Shown here in pieces: positions 26,530 to 35,704 of a stretch of DNA of 64,000 nt. Location of the stretch: contig NZ_JQNK01000009.1 of the NCBI RefSeq assembly GCF_000745215.1, positions 62,001 to 126,000 on the forward strand, read 5' to 3'. The position numbers were made by a program, and so were the translations under genes. The stretch is from Methylosinus sp. PW1. GTDB taxonomy: Bacteria; Pseudomonadota; Alphaproteobacteria; Rhizobiales; Beijerinckiaceae. Numbering within the stretch: the stretch's first letter is position 1; every line of letters starts with the position of its first letter. The notes beneath the pieces are model-generated. The model was not told the DNA's origin. It saw nothing but the letters and a program-made list of their open reading frames with translations, and ran no database searches.

Positions 26530-27639
26530 ATGGCGGCTTACATTCTGCGACGCTTGCTGCTGATGATCCCGACGATCCTCGGCATCATGCTCATCTCCTT
26601 CGCCATTGTGCAATTCGCCCCCGGCGGTCCCGTCGAGCGCGTCATCGCGCAGCTGCAGGGCTATGACATGGGCGCGACCTCGCGCTTTTCCGGCGGCGGC
26701 GGCGATGTCGGCCGCGGCGGCGCGGCGACTCCCGGCGCCGGCGCGGAAGGCGCCTCCAAATATCGCGGCGCGCAGGGGCTCGATCCCAAATTCATCGCCG
26801 AGCTGGAAAAGCAGTTCGGCTTCGACAAGCCGGCCTGGGAACGCTTCCTGCTGATGGTGAAGAATTACGCCGTCTTCGACTTCGGCCGCAGCTATTTTCG
26901 CGACGAGAGCGTGCTGAAGCTCATCGGCGAGAAGCTGCCCGTGTCAATGTCGCTCGGCCTATGGATGACGCTCATCTCCTATTCCGTCTCCATCCCGCTC
27001 GGCATCGCCAAAGCGGTGCGCGACGGCGAGCGTTTCGATTCTTGGACGTCCAATCTCATCATCATCGGCTATGCGATTCCGAGCTTCCTCTTCGCAATGC
27101 TGCTCATCGTGCTCTTCGCCGGCGGCTCCTTCTGGCAGATTTTTCCATTGCGCGGCCTCGTCTCGGAGAATTTCTCCGAGCTGTCGCTGCCGGCCAAGGT
27201 CGGCGATTATCTCTGGCACATCTGCCTGCCCGTGCTCGCCATGACGCTCGGCGCCTTCGCGACGCAGACCTTTCTGACCAAGAACTCCTTCTTGGACGAA
27301 ATCCGCAAGCAATATGTGCAGACGGCGCGCATGAAGGGCCTCACCGAGAACCGCGTGCTCTACGGCCATGTGTTCCGCAACGCCATGCTCATCGTCGTCT
27401 CCGGCTTTCCGGGCGCCTTCGTGCATGCGTTCCTGACCGGCTCCGTGCTCATAGAGACGATCTTCTCGCTCGACGGGCTCGGCTATCTCTCCTACGAATC
27501 CATCGTCAATCGCGATTATCCGGTGGTGTTCGCCAATCTCTATATTTTCGCGCTGCTGGGCCTCGTGGTGAATCTGCTCTCGGACCTCACCTACACATGG
27601 ATCGATCCGCGCATCGATTTCGAGACGCGCGAGGTCTGA
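26530..27639 (+). CDS. yejB: peptide ABC transporter permease YejB
   Basis: A 369-residue inner-membrane permease with the DppB-type N-terminus (ILRRLLLMIPTILGIMLISF), a Gly-rich insertion at residues 50-80 and the cytoplasmic EAA-like loop near QTARMKGLTENRVLYGHVFRNA. The Gly/Ala insertion is larger than in many permeases of this class. It starts six bases after yejA. Confidence 0.92.
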   Translation: MAAYILRRLLLMIPTILGIMLISFAIVQFAPGGPVERVIAQLQGYDMGATSRFSGGGGDVGRGGAATPGAGAEGASKYRGAQGLDPKFIAELEKQFGFDKPAWERFLLMVKNYAVFDFGRSYFRDESVLKLIGEKLPVSMSLGLWMTLISYSVSIPLGIAKAVRDGERFDSWTSNLIIIGYAIPSFLFAMLLIVLFAGGSFWQIFPLRGLVSENFSELSLPAKVGDYLWHICLPVLAMTLGAFATQTFLTKNSFLDEIRKQYVQTARMKGLTENRVLYGHVFRNAMLIVVSGFPGAFVHAFLTGSVLIETIFSLDGLGYLSYESIVNRDYPVVFANLYIFALLGLVVNLLSDLTYTWIDPRIDFETREV

Positions 27640-27643
27640 CGCC

Positions 27644-28816
27644 ATGAACGAGACCAGCGCCCCCGCCCCGACGACGAAGCTCGCGCCGGAAATTCCCGGC
27701 GGCGGCCTCTTGCGCCTGCGGCCGATCGATCGCCGCCGGCTGCAGAATTTCAAGGCCAATACCAGGGGCTATTGGTCCTTCTGGATATTCATGGCGCTTT
27801 TTCTGCTTTCGCTGGCGTCCAACTTCATCGCCAATGACAAGCCCGTGCTCGCCTATTACAAGGGCGAGCTGCTCTTCCCGATCTTCAAAGATTACCCGGA
27901 AGAGAAATTCGGCGGCTTTCTCGCGCGCACGGACTATCGCGATCCGACGATCGAGAAAGAGATCGACGCCAATGGCTGGATGATCTGGCCGCCGATACAC
28001 TATTCCTACGACACGCATAATCTCGATCTGCCGACGCCGGCGCCCTCGCCGCCGACATGGCTGCTCACCAAGGCGCAATGCGAGGCCGCAGCGGCAAAAA
28101 AGCTCGGGCCCGACAAAGCGCATCTCGGCTGCTCGGCGATCGAATGGAACTGGCTCGGCACCGACGACCAAGGCCGCGACGTCGTCGCGCGCCTGCTCTA
28201 TGGCTTCCGCATCTCGGTGCTGTTCGGCCTCATTCTGGCCGGCGTCTCCTCCGTCGTCGGCGTCGCAGCAGGCGCCGTGCAGGGCTTTTTCGGCGGACGC
28301 GTCGATCTCGTGTTTCAGCGCTTCATCGAAGTGTGGTCCTCGCTGCCGCAGCTCTATCTGCTCATCATCGTCTCCTCCTTCCTGGCGCCGGGCTTCTTCG
28401 TGCTGCTCGGCATATTGCTGCTGTTCTCCTGGGTGTCGCTGGTGCATGTGGTGCGCGCGGAATTTCTGCGCGCGCGCAATTTCGAATATGTGAACGCCGC
28501 GCGCGCGCTCGGCCTCTCCAATTTCCGCATCATCACGCGCCATCTTCTGCCCAACGCCACGGTCGCGACCTTGACCTTCCTGCCCTTCGTGCTCAATTCC
28601 TCGATCACGACGCTGACATCGCTCGACTTTTTGGGCTTCGGCCTGCCTCCGGGCTCGCCGTCGCTCGGCGAGCTTCTGCTGCAAGGCAAATCCAATCTCC
28701 AGGCGCCTTGGCTCGGCCTCACCGGCTTCGTCATCATCGCGCTGATGCTCTCGCTTCTGGTGTTCATCGGCGAAGCCGTGCGCGACGCCTTCGATCCGCG
28801 AAAGACCTTCCGGTGA
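27644..28816 (+). CDS. yejE: peptide ABC transporter permease YejE
   Basis: A 390-residue permease of the DppC type. It has an N-terminal membrane helix, a large periplasmic region with WPPIHYSYDTHNLDLPTPAP, the GTDDQGRDVVARLLYGFRIS entry motif of the permease core and the EAA loop NAARALGLSNFRIITRHLLPN. It begins four bases after yejB. The operon is interrupted after this gene by a toxin-antitoxin pair. Confidence 0.92.
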   Translation: MNETSAPAPTTKLAPEIPGGGLLRLRPIDRRRLQNFKANTRGYWSFWIFMALFLLSLASNFIANDKPVLAYYKGELLFPIFKDYPEEKFGGFLARTDYRDPTIEKEIDANGWMIWPPIHYSYDTHNLDLPTPAPSPPTWLLTKAQCEAAAAKKLGPDKAHLGCSAIEWNWLGTDDQGRDVVARLLYGFRISVLFGLILAGVSSVVGVAAGAVQGFFGGRVDLVFQRFIEVWSSLPQLYLLIIVSSFLAPGFFVLLGILLLFSWVSLVHVVRAEFLRARNFEYVNAARALGLSNFRIITRHLLPNATVATLTFLPFVLNSSITTLTSLDFLGFGLPPGSPSLGELLLQGKSNLQAPWLGLTGFVIIALMLSLLVFIGEAVRDAFDPRKTFR

Positions 28817-28937
28817 GGCGCCGGCGGCCGGGAAGACTTTGCGGCGCGGAAGTGATAGAATCTGCTCGCGGAAGCGTCGACGCGAGCGCGCCGAATGAGC
28901 CGAGCCTGAACCATCGGCTCAGAAAGTCTCGATCGAA

Positions 28938-29162
28938 ATGAACAAGATCATTCGAGAAAACTTTCCCGCGGAAAAGCTCCCGCCGGAGCTGCGCGAAGGT
29001 CTCGACCCGAAGGCGAGCGTGACCGTCACCATCGAGACCGAGACCTCGCCGATCGACAGAATGAGCCTCGCCGAGCTGTTCTCCCTGAGACGCGATGTCT
29101 TCTCTTCGGCGGAGGAAGCGGCGCGGCATATTCGCTCGCTCCGCGACGAGTGGGACAACTGA
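28938..29162 (+). CDS. probable antitoxin of PIN-domain toxin
   Basis: A 74-residue charged protein with no recognised DNA-binding motif. The C-terminal half (SSAEEAARHIRSLRDEWDN) is helical and typical in style of the toxin-wrapping tail of small antitoxins. It ends four bases before the PIN gene on the same strand. The assignment rests on this context. The 121 bases between yejE and this gene could carry its own promoter. Confidence 0.6.
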   Translation: MNKIIRENFPAEKLPPELREGLDPKASVTVTIETETSPIDRMSLAELFSLRRDVFSSAEEAARHIRSLRDEWDN

Positions 29163-29166
29163 TCCA

Positions 29167-29631
29167 GTGCCGTCGCCGCTCCTCTATCTCGACGCGAATG
29201 TGTTCGTCGCCGCATTCGAGACATGCGCCGACGAGGCTGGCCCTGCGCAAGAGCTGCTGCTCGCGCTCGCGAGCCGCAATGGCGCGGCCGTGACCAGCGA
29301 GCTCACGCTCGCAGAGCTGATCGCTCCGATCCAGCGGCTCCACGCCTTGTCCGTCGGCGAGCGCCGTCGTCTCTATTCCAATGTGCTGGAAAAAAGCCTC
29401 GCGGTCGATTTGACGCCCGTCTCACGGCAAGTCCTCGTCAAGACCGCCGAGCTGCGAAGCATCATCGGCTGCAAGCTGCCAGACGCCATTCACATCGTCA
29501 CGGCGACGGAAGCAGGTTGCGCCTATTTCGTCTCGAACGACATCAGAATAAAGCGCCTGCCGGACGGCCTCCGCCAAGCCCGAACCGATCGCGCGGGCGT
29601 CGATGAATTGCTGCGAGCGATTTCCCAATGA
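29167..29631 (+). CDS. PIN-domain toxin (VapC-like ribonuclease)
   Basis: A 154-residue PIN nuclease. The four acidic positions are present: Asp in LYLDANVFVAAFE, Glu in SELTLAELIAP, Asp in KLPDAIHIVTA and Asp in VSNDIRIKRL. PIN toxins of type II systems cleave tRNA or mRNA when the antitoxin is degraded. It starts with GTG four bases after the antitoxin and ends 22 bases before yejF, so the pair is embedded inside the yejABEF operon. Confidence 0.78.
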   Translation: MPSPLLYLDANVFVAAFETCADEAGPAQELLLALASRNGAAVTSELTLAELIAPIQRLHALSVGERRRLYSNVLEKSLAVDLTPVSRQVLVKTAELRSIIGCKLPDAIHIVTATEAGCAYFVSNDIRIKRLPDGLRQARTDRAGVDELLRAISQ

Positions 29632-29653
29632 CACATGCGACGAGCCGCCGCTC

Positions 29654-31276
29654 ATGACCAGTGCCCCCCTCCTCGACGTCCGCGATCTCTCTATCGCCTT
29701 CGCGCAAGGCGGCAAGGAGACGCTCGCGGTCGATAAAGTCTCCTTCTCCGTAGAGCGTGGGCGCACGCTGGCGCTCGTCGGCGAATCCGGCTCCGGCAAA
29801 TCCATCACCGCGCTCTCCATCGTGCGGCTGCTGCCGCCGTCGGCGATTCATCCGTCGGGAAGCATCGACTTTTCCGGCGAGGATATTCTGAAGCTCTCGG
29901 ACGCCAAGCTGCGCGCCATTCGCGGCGCGAAGATCACCATGGTCTTCCAAGAGCCGATGACCTCGCTCAATCCGCTGCAGACGATCGAGCAGCAGATCGG
30001 CGAAATCCTCGAGCTGCATGGCGCGCGCGGCGCGGAAAAAATCCGCGCGCGAGTCGTGGAGCTGCTCGGCGAGGTCGGCATTCCCAATCCATCCGAGCGT
30101 CTCACCGCCTTTCCGCATCAATTGTCAGGCGGCCAGCGCCAGCGCGTGATGATCGCGATGGCGCTCGCCAATCGGCCGGACCTGCTCATCGCCGACGAGC
30201 CGACGACGGCGCTCGACGTGACCGTGCAAGCGCAGATTCTCGCTCTGCTGGAGCGCGTGCAGAAGACCTATGGCATGGCCATGCTCTTCATCACCCATGA
30301 TCTCGGCCTGGTGCGGCGCTTCGCCGACGATGTCTGCGTGATGCAGCACGGCCGCATCGTCGAGAAGGGCGATGTCGAGAAAGTCTTCTCCACGCCGGAG
30401 CATCCCTACACCAAGGCGCTCCTCGCCGCCGAGCCCAAGGGCTCGCCGCCGGTGGAGGACGAGGACGAGCCGGTGCTCGTCGCCGCCAATGATCTCAAGG
30501 TCTGGTTTCCGATCAAGCGCGGCTTCCTGCGCCGCACCGTCGGCCATATCAAGGCGGTGGACGGAGTCACGCTCGCGGTCCGCCGCGGCTCGACGGTCGG
30601 CGTCGTCGGCGAATCGGGCTCCGGCAAGACGACGCTCGGCCTCGCGCTGCTGCGGCTCATCCGCTCGGAGGGGCCGATCCTCTATCTGGGCGAGCGCATC
30701 GACGCGAAATCGGTCGCAGAAATGCGCCCGCTGCGCCGCGACATGCAGATCGTCTTCCAGGACCCTTACGGCTCGCTGTCGCCGCGCATGTCGATCGCGG
30801 AAATCGTCGCCGAGGGCCTCGGCGTGCAGATGAAGGGACTCTCCTTCGAGGAGACGCGCGAGATCGTCGCCAAGGCTCTGGCCGAGACGGGTCTCGACCC
30901 CGCCATGATGGACCGCTATCCGCATGAATTCTCGGGCGGCCAGCGCCAGCGCATCGCCATCGCGCGCGCCATTGTGCTGAAGCCGAAATTCATCGTGCTC
31001 GACGAGCCGACCTCGGCGCTCGACATGTCCGTGCAGGCGCAGATCGTCGATCTGCTGCGCGAGCTGCAAGCCAAGCACCGCCTCGCCTATCTCTTCATCA
31101 GCCATGATCTCAAAGTGGTGAAGTCGCTGGCGGCGCATCTCATCGTCATGCGTCACGGCAAAGTGGTGGAGGAAGGCCCGGCGGTAGACGTCTTCGCCGC
31201 GCCCAAGAGCGATTACACGCGCGCCCTCTTCGCCGCCGCCTTCCGCATAGAGGCCGAGCCGCATCAGGGCGATTGA
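29654..31276 (+). CDS. yejF: peptide ABC transporter ATP-binding protein YejF (two fused ATPase domains)
   Basis: A 540-residue protein with two tandem ABC ATPase domains. Domain one has Walker A GESGSGKS, signature [15 protein letters not shown] and Walker [15 protein letters not shown]. Domain two has [29 protein letters not shown] and [14 protein letters not shown]. This fused form is typical of YejF. The ATG at 29654 lies 22 bases after the PIN toxin, and no separate promoter is evident. Confidence 0.93.
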   Translation: MTSAPLLDVRDLSIAFAQGGKETLAVDKVSFSVERGRTLALVGESGSGKSITALSIVRLLPPSAIHPSGSIDFSGEDILKLSDAKLRAIRGAKITMVFQEPMTSLNPLQTIEQQIGEILELHGARGAEKIRARVVELLGEVGIPNPSERLTAFPHQLSGGQRQRVMIAMALANRPDLLIADEPTTALDVTVQAQILALLERVQKTYGMAMLFITHDLGLVRRFADDVCVMQHGRIVEKGDVEKVFSTPEHPYTKALLAAEPKGSPPVEDEDEPVLVAANDLKVWFPIKRGFLRRTVGHIKAVDGVTLAVRRGSTVGVVGESGSGKTTLGLALLRLIRSEGPILYLGERIDAKSVAEMRPLRRDMQIVFQDPYGSLSPRMSIAEIVAEGLGVQMKGLSFEETREIVAKALAETGLDPAMMDRYPHEFSGGQRQRIAIARAIVLKPKFIVLDEPTSALDMSVQAQIVDLLRELQAKHRLAYLFISHDLKVVKSLAAHLIVMRHGKVVEEGPAVDVFAAPKSDYTRALFAAAFRIEAEPHQGD

Positions 31277-31378
31277 GCCGATGAGAGCCGCGCGCGCAAA
31301 AGCCCCGCGCGCACTTGCGGCGAAGCCGCCGCTTCGTCACACTCGGCGGCGACGATTCGAATCCTTTCGAGGCTATTC

Positions 31379-32161
31379 ATGAGCACGCGCGCAAGGGACG
31401 CCGCCGATATCATCGGCGCGCGCAATCCTCTGGGGCCGATCGAAACCGCGGTCGTGCTCGGACGCGAATTTCTCACCGCCGCCGATATCGGGGAGCAGGC
31501 GGTCGCCATACCCTATTCCGAGCTTCCGGGATTTCCCGAGATCGAGGGCGGCGAGCTTCTGATCGGCCTCGTCGAAGGCGCGCCCATGCTGTTCCTCAAG
31601 GGCCGCTCGGAATTCTATGAGAGCGGCGATCCGAGCCTGATGTCCTCGCCGATCGAGACATTGACGCTTTTGAACGTGCGGGCTCTGCTCTCCACTGGCT
31701 TCGCCACCTCCACCAACGCCGATTTTCAGCCCTCCTCCATTCTCTCCGTGACCGATCACATCAATTTCAGCGGCCTCAATCCGCTCATCGGCGCAGCGGG
31801 TCAGAATTTCGTGAATATGAACGGCGCCTATGACAAAAGGCTGCTACGACGCCTCAAGCAGGCTAGCGCCGGCGCCGGGGTGACGCTGCATGAAGGCGTC
31901 TTCATGTGGTTCTCCGGCCCGAGCTATGAGACGCCGGCGGAAGCCAAAATGGCCCGCCTGCTCGGCGCAGACGCGCTCGGCGTGTCGATCGCGCCGGAGG
32001 CGATACTCGCCAAGCGTTTCGCTCTGCCTTTCGCGGCCATGGCGGTCATCTCGGATTATGCGACGGGCTTTGCCGGCGGTAATCCGACCTATGATCCGAG
32101 CCGCGCCTCCGGCGTCATCGCCCTGCGACGTCTGCTGCGCGCCTATCAAAAGGCAAAATAG
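31379..32161 (+). CDS. purine nucleoside phosphorylase (PNP/MTAP family 2)
   Basis: A 260-residue phosphorylase that cleaves purine ribonucleosides or deoxyribonucleosides for salvage. Recognisable are VVLGREFLTAADIG, the SVTDHINFSGLNPLIG block, GVFMWFSGPSYETPAEAKM and GADALGVSIAPEAILAKR. The phosphate-binding GSG of classical PNP is replaced by GRE, so exact substrate preference is uncertain. It lies about 100 bp after yejF on the same strand. Confidence 0.82.
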   Translation: MSTRARDAADIIGARNPLGPIETAVVLGREFLTAADIGEQAVAIPYSELPGFPEIEGGELLIGLVEGAPMLFLKGRSEFYESGDPSLMSSPIETLTLLNVRALLSTGFATSTNADFQPSSILSVTDHINFSGLNPLIGAAGQNFVNMNGAYDKRLLRRLKQASAGAGVTLHEGVFMWFSGPSYETPAEAKMARLLGADALGVSIAPEAILAKRFALPFAAMAVISDYATGFAGGNPTYDPSRASGVIALRRLLRAYQKAK

Positions 32162-32197
32162 AGCCGAGGCATGCGCCGCACGCGGCCGAGCGCGGCG

Positions 32198-32650
32198 TCA
32201 CGGCCCTGCCGGCCGTCGGAAGGCGAGGACGCTGGCGTCGAGCAGCTGCACAGTTTTGCCGCGCTGATTGGACGTCACGACGCGCATCTTCACCATTCCG
32301 CGATCGTCGCGCGACTTCGACGGCGCAATGCGCAGGATGGTCGCCTCGACACTCAGAAGATCGCCCGGCAGCACAGGCCTCAGCCACTCGACCTCGCCGC
32401 CGACTCCGATCAGCCCGCCGGAAAATGACGCGCATTGGGTCAGCAGCCGCATGGTGAGCGAGGCCGTGTGCCAGCCGCTGGCCACCAGCCCGCCGAACAG
32501 GCTGTCCTTCGCCGCCGTCTCGTCGAGATGAAAGGGCTGCGGGTCGAATTTGGCGGCGAAGGCTTTGATCTCCTCCGTCGTGACCTCGAGCGGCCCGCCA
32601 CGAAAGCGCTGATCGACGAAGATATCCTCGAGATAGAGCGGCTCGGGCAT
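32198..32650 (-). CDS. MaoC-like hotdog dehydratase
   Basis: A 150-residue hotdog-fold protein. The hydratase-2 motif is visible as KFDPQPFHLDETAAKDSLFGGLVASGWH, with the catalytic Asp and His of the D-x5-H spacing. It probably hydrates an enoyl-CoA thioester. A GTG three codons upstream is an alternative start. It is convergent with the purine phosphorylase gene. Confidence 0.82.
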   Translation of the reverse strand: MPEPLYLEDIFVDQRFRGGPLEVTTEEIKAFAAKFDPQPFHLDETAAKDSLFGGLVASGWHTASLTMRLLTQCASFSGGLIGVGGEVEWLRPVLPGDLLSVEATILRIAPSKSRDDRGMVKMRVVTSNQRGKTVQLLDASVLAFRRPAGP

Positions 32651-32675
32651 TGTCGTCACTCGCTAGCTCTCTGCT

Positions 32676-33074
32676 TCACGATAGAAGGCGGACCTTCTCG
32701 CCGCGCTCTTTCAGCAGCTTCGTCGCCTTTTTGTCGAATGACGAGAAGAACTCCGCCCCGAGCCAGCGTCCCTCGAAAGCGATAACGCCATCGGCGAAAT
32801 CGCCGCCGGCTTCGAGAATGGCGAGACCTGCTTCGGCCGCCGGTCGATTCACCGCCACTGTCGTCGTATTCATGAGCCGGCGTATCGCCTCCGCAATTTC
32901 CGCCGAGGGAATTTCATAACCCCGCGACAGCACCCAGACCAATTCGCACAGAGCCGGCAACGTCACAGCCACGATCGCCGCGCCTTCGAGCTCCTCACGC
33001 GCGAGAGCGCTCTGCCGCTCGTCATCGCCGGTGAGCGCGCGGACGAGCAGATTCGTGTCCGCCGTGATCCTCAT
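32676..33074 (-). CDS. type II toxin VapC-like (PIN domain)
   Basis: A 132-residue PIN nuclease with all four acidic sites: ITADTNLLVRAL, ALCELVWVLSRGYE, DFADGVIAFEG and SSFDKKATKLL. It overlaps the upstream AbrB-type antitoxin by four bases (ATGA), the classical coupled arrangement. This is the second PIN toxin-antitoxin locus in the window and is not similar in sequence to the one in the yej operon. Confidence 0.87.
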   Translation of the reverse strand: MRITADTNLLVRALTGDDERQSALAREELEGAAIVAVTLPALCELVWVLSRGYEIPSAEIAEAIRRLMNTTTVAVNRPAAEAGLAILEAGGDFADGVIAFEGRWLGAEFFSSFDKKATKLLKERGEKVRLLS

Positions 33075-33322
33075 CTCTTTCCGGCCCAGCCGCGCGCGGC
33101 GATTTCGTTCATCTCCTCGATCGACAAGGACGGCGCGTCCTTTCGCTTCAGCAAGCCGAATACATCGGAAATCTTGCCGCCCGGCCTCGCAGCGCGAAGC
33201 TCGACGCGCCCGTCTGGAAGCGTCTCCACCTCGATCTGCTCGCCGGGCCGCACGCCCAGATGCTTCATCAGATCTTTACGCAAAGTGACCTGCCCTTTGG
33301 CGGTGACGGTCAGCGCGCCCAT
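33071..33322 (-). CDS. AbrB/SpoVT-like antitoxin
   Basis: An 83-residue protein beginning MGALTVTAKGQVTLRKDLMK, the swapped-hairpin AbrB DNA-binding fold, followed by a C-terminal toxin-binding tail (SLSIEEMNEIAARGWAGKR). The ATG at 33322 has a strong GGAGGAGAG ribosome binding site; the longer frame is rejected. It should neutralise the adjacent PIN toxin and autoregulate the pair. Confidence 0.88.
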   Translation of the reverse strand: MGALTVTAKGQVTLRKDLMKHLGVRPGEQIEVETLPDGRVELRAARPGGKISDVFGLLKRKDAPSLSIEEMNEIAARGWAGKR

Positions 33323-33377
33323 ATACGCTCTCCTCCCGAGCCTGGAGCCGAAAAAGTAAGGCAAAAATACCTTACTG

Positions 33378-34226
33378 TCAAAACTCCAGCCGCCGCACGC
33401 TCGTCACCGCCGAGCCGGAGGCGGCGATCCGCTCTCGCGCCGGCGCGAAGGGCTCGCTGGCGACCTGCAGATGAAAGGCGTTGGCGTGCAGCAGGCGCTC
33501 TTCGTTCTGCATTATGCCGACATGGCCCTTCCAAAAGACGAGATCGCCGCACCGCATCGGCTCGCCTTCCGCGAGCGGGCGGCCGAGCGATTTCTCCTGC
33601 ATATCCGTATCGCGCGGCGCCTCTATCCCGGCGAGGGCGAGAGACGTCTGCACTAAGCCCGAACAGTCGATGCCGAGCCAGCTCTTGCCGCCCCAAAGAT
33701 AAGGCGCGCCGATGAGGCTCTCCGCCACGGCGACGAAATCCGCGACGTGCGCCGCGCGCGGCATCAGATGCGTGCGATAGATAAAGCCGCCGCCGGCCTC
33801 GATGAGGAATTTGTCGCGCTCGCCGATAATCTCCACTTCGGCGCCGAGCGGCAGAGCGAGCAAGGGCGGGTCCTTGATCTCCGCTCGCGGAAAAACAAAG
33901 GTGCGGGGAACGCTGACGCGATGCGTCGGCGTTTCTATGCGGCTCCAGAGCACATTGGCGGCGATCCAGCCGACATAGCCATCGCGCTCGAGCTGCGCCC
34001 AGGACCAGCCCTCCTCATCGTCATAGACGATGACCGTCTCGCCATAGAGCGCCTGCGTGTCGAGCCGCGCATCGGGCCGCGGCTCGCGCTTCAGATCGGC
34101 GACGCCTTCCCTCACCTGCATCCGCCGCCCATCGACGAAGCGCGCCGCCTCGACCTTGCCCTCGAGATGGCGCGCGGCGAGATCGGGCCGCGCAGGCGTC
34201 AGCCTTTTGTCGAAGCTCTCGCTCAT
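33378..34226 (-). CDS. NlpC/P60 family peptidase with SH3-like N-terminal region
   Basis: A 282-residue cell-wall peptidase-type protein. Two SH3b-like modules precede the catalytic domain, which carries Cys in WLGIDCSGLVQTSL, His in FWKGHVGIMQN and the third polar residue in LLHANAFH. It probably cleaves peptide stems of peptidoglycan. No signal peptide is visible. Its start overlaps the aminopeptidase stop (ATGA), so the two are coupled, perhaps for muropeptide recycling. Confidence 0.87.
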   Translation of the reverse strand: MSESFDKRLTPARPDLAARHLEGKVEAARFVDGRRMQVREGVADLKREPRPDARLDTQALYGETVIVYDDEEGWSWAQLERDGYVGWIAANVLWSRIETPTHRVSVPRTFVFPRAEIKDPPLLALPLGAEVEIIGERDKFLIEAGGGFIYRTHLMPRAAHVADFVAVAESLIGAPYLWGGKSWLGIDCSGLVQTSLALAGIEAPRDTDMQEKSLGRPLAEGEPMRCGDLVFWKGHVGIMQNEERLLHANAFHLQVASEPFAPARERIAASGSAVTSVRRLEF

Positions 34227-35617
34227 GTCTTCACGCTCCAACGGGCGGCGCGCTCCTCGATCAGCTCGGCGAGCAGCCGCGCCGTCTGAATCTCGCCGCC
34301 CTCCGGCCGGCCCGGCTTGGCGAAAGGAGTCCAGGCGAAGAGATCGAAATGAGCCCATTTCTCCGGCTTGGTCACGAAGCGGCGCAGAAACAGCGCCGCC
34401 GTGATCGAGCCTGCATGTCCGCTCGACGACACATTCACAATGTTGGACGCTTTGCCGTCGAGCTGCGAATCATAAGGCTCCCACAAGGGCAGCCGCCACA
34501 CCGGATCGCCGAGCTTGCGGCCATAGGTCTCGATCTCCAGCGCCAGAGAATCGTCTCCCGTGTAGAAGGCGGGGAGCTCCGGGCCGAGCGCGACGCGCGC
34601 CGCGCCGGTGAGCGTCGCAAAATCGAGCAGCAGATCGGGGTCCTCCTCGGCGGCGAGCGCCAGAGCGTCCGCGAGAATGAGACGCCCTTCCGCATCCGTG
34701 TTGCCGATCTCGACCGAGAGGCCCTTGCGACTCGGATAAATATCGCCCGGCCGCATGGCGTCCGCCGAAATGGCGTTCTCGACGATCGGCAGCAGCACGC
34801 GCAGGCGCAGACGCGCGGAAGAGCCCATTAGAATATCGGCCAGCGCCAGCGCCGTGGCGGCGCCGCCCATATCCTTCTTCATCAGCAGCATGGCGCTGCT
34901 CGGCTTGATGTCGAGGCCGCCGCTGTCGAAACATACGCCCTTCCCCACCAGCGTCACCTTCATCGCCTCTTCCGGCCCGAAGCTGATGTCGACGAGCCGC
35001 GGCGCCTGCGCCGCCGCGCGGCCGACCGCGTGAACGAGCGGGAAATTTTCCGAGAGCAGCGCATCGCCGGCGATGACGCGCGCCTCCGCTCCATGCCGCA
35101 CGGCGAGCGCCAGCGCGGCCTCCGCCAGTGCCTCCGGCCCCAGATCATTGGCCGGCGTGTTGACGAGATCGCGACCGAAGCAGAGCGCGGCGGCGACGCG
35201 CTCTATGCGCGCGCGATCGGCGTCCTGCGGCGCGCAAAGGCGCGGACGCTCCTTCTTGGGCGCGACATAGCGCGAGAAAGAATAGCCGCCGAGCAAAAAG
35301 GCGAGCGCGGCCGAATAGGAATCGGATACGCCTTCGCGCAGACGATAGAGGCCCGGCGGCAACGAGGTCGCGAGCTTGCCGGGAAGAAAAGGATCGCGAT
35401 GGCGCGCCCCTGCCGCCTCGACGCCGAAGAGAACCACCGCCGGCGCGCCATCCGGCCCCGGCGCGAGCAGATGCGCGCCGACCTTGCCGTCGAAACCGCA
35501 AGCGCGCGCGAAGGCGGCGATCGGCGGCGGCAGGGTCTCGGCGAGAATCGGCCAGCTCTCCTTATCGACGAAATCGATCGGCGTCGCCTCCGCCGTCCAC
35601 TCCTCCAATCGGCTCAT
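34223..35617 (-). CDS. M17 leucyl aminopeptidase family protein
   Basis: A 464-residue cytosolic metallopeptidase that removes N-terminal residues from peptides. The metal-binding blocks VGKGVCFDSGGLDIKPSS and the family hallmark NTDAEGRLILADAL are intact. The start at 35617 follows GAGGG; the longer frame overlaps the divergent FUSC gene promoter. It is coupled to the NlpC/P60 gene. Confidence 0.92.
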   Translation of the reverse strand: MSRLEEWTAEATPIDFVDKESWPILAETLPPPIAAFARACGFDGKVGAHLLAPGPDGAPAVVLFGVEAAGARHRDPFLPGKLATSLPPGLYRLREGVSDSYSAALAFLLGGYSFSRYVAPKKERPRLCAPQDADRARIERVAAALCFGRDLVNTPANDLGPEALAEAALALAVRHGAEARVIAGDALLSENFPLVHAVGRAAAQAPRLVDISFGPEEAMKVTLVGKGVCFDSGGLDIKPSSAMLLMKKDMGGAATALALADILMGSSARLRLRVLLPIVENAISADAMRPGDIYPSRKGLSVEIGNTDAEGRLILADALALAAEEDPDLLLDFATLTGAARVALGPELPAFYTGDDSLALEIETYGRKLGDPVWRLPLWEPYDSQLDGKASNIVNVSSSGHAGSITAALFLRRFVTKPEKWAHFDLFAWTPFAKPGRPEGGEIQTARLLAELIEERAARWSVKT

Positions 35618-35704
35618 ATCGCCCTCTTTTCGAGTTCGTTCCTGTCTTTGCGGCTTTTTAGCACCAAGACAGGAAGGACACGAAGACGTTATAGGACTCG
35701 GCCC

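Noticed and set aside
24598..26613. A 671-codon open frame on the minus strand
   Set aside because: Antisense to yejA, which has clear solute-binding features and a proper signal peptide. The minus-strand product is low complexity.
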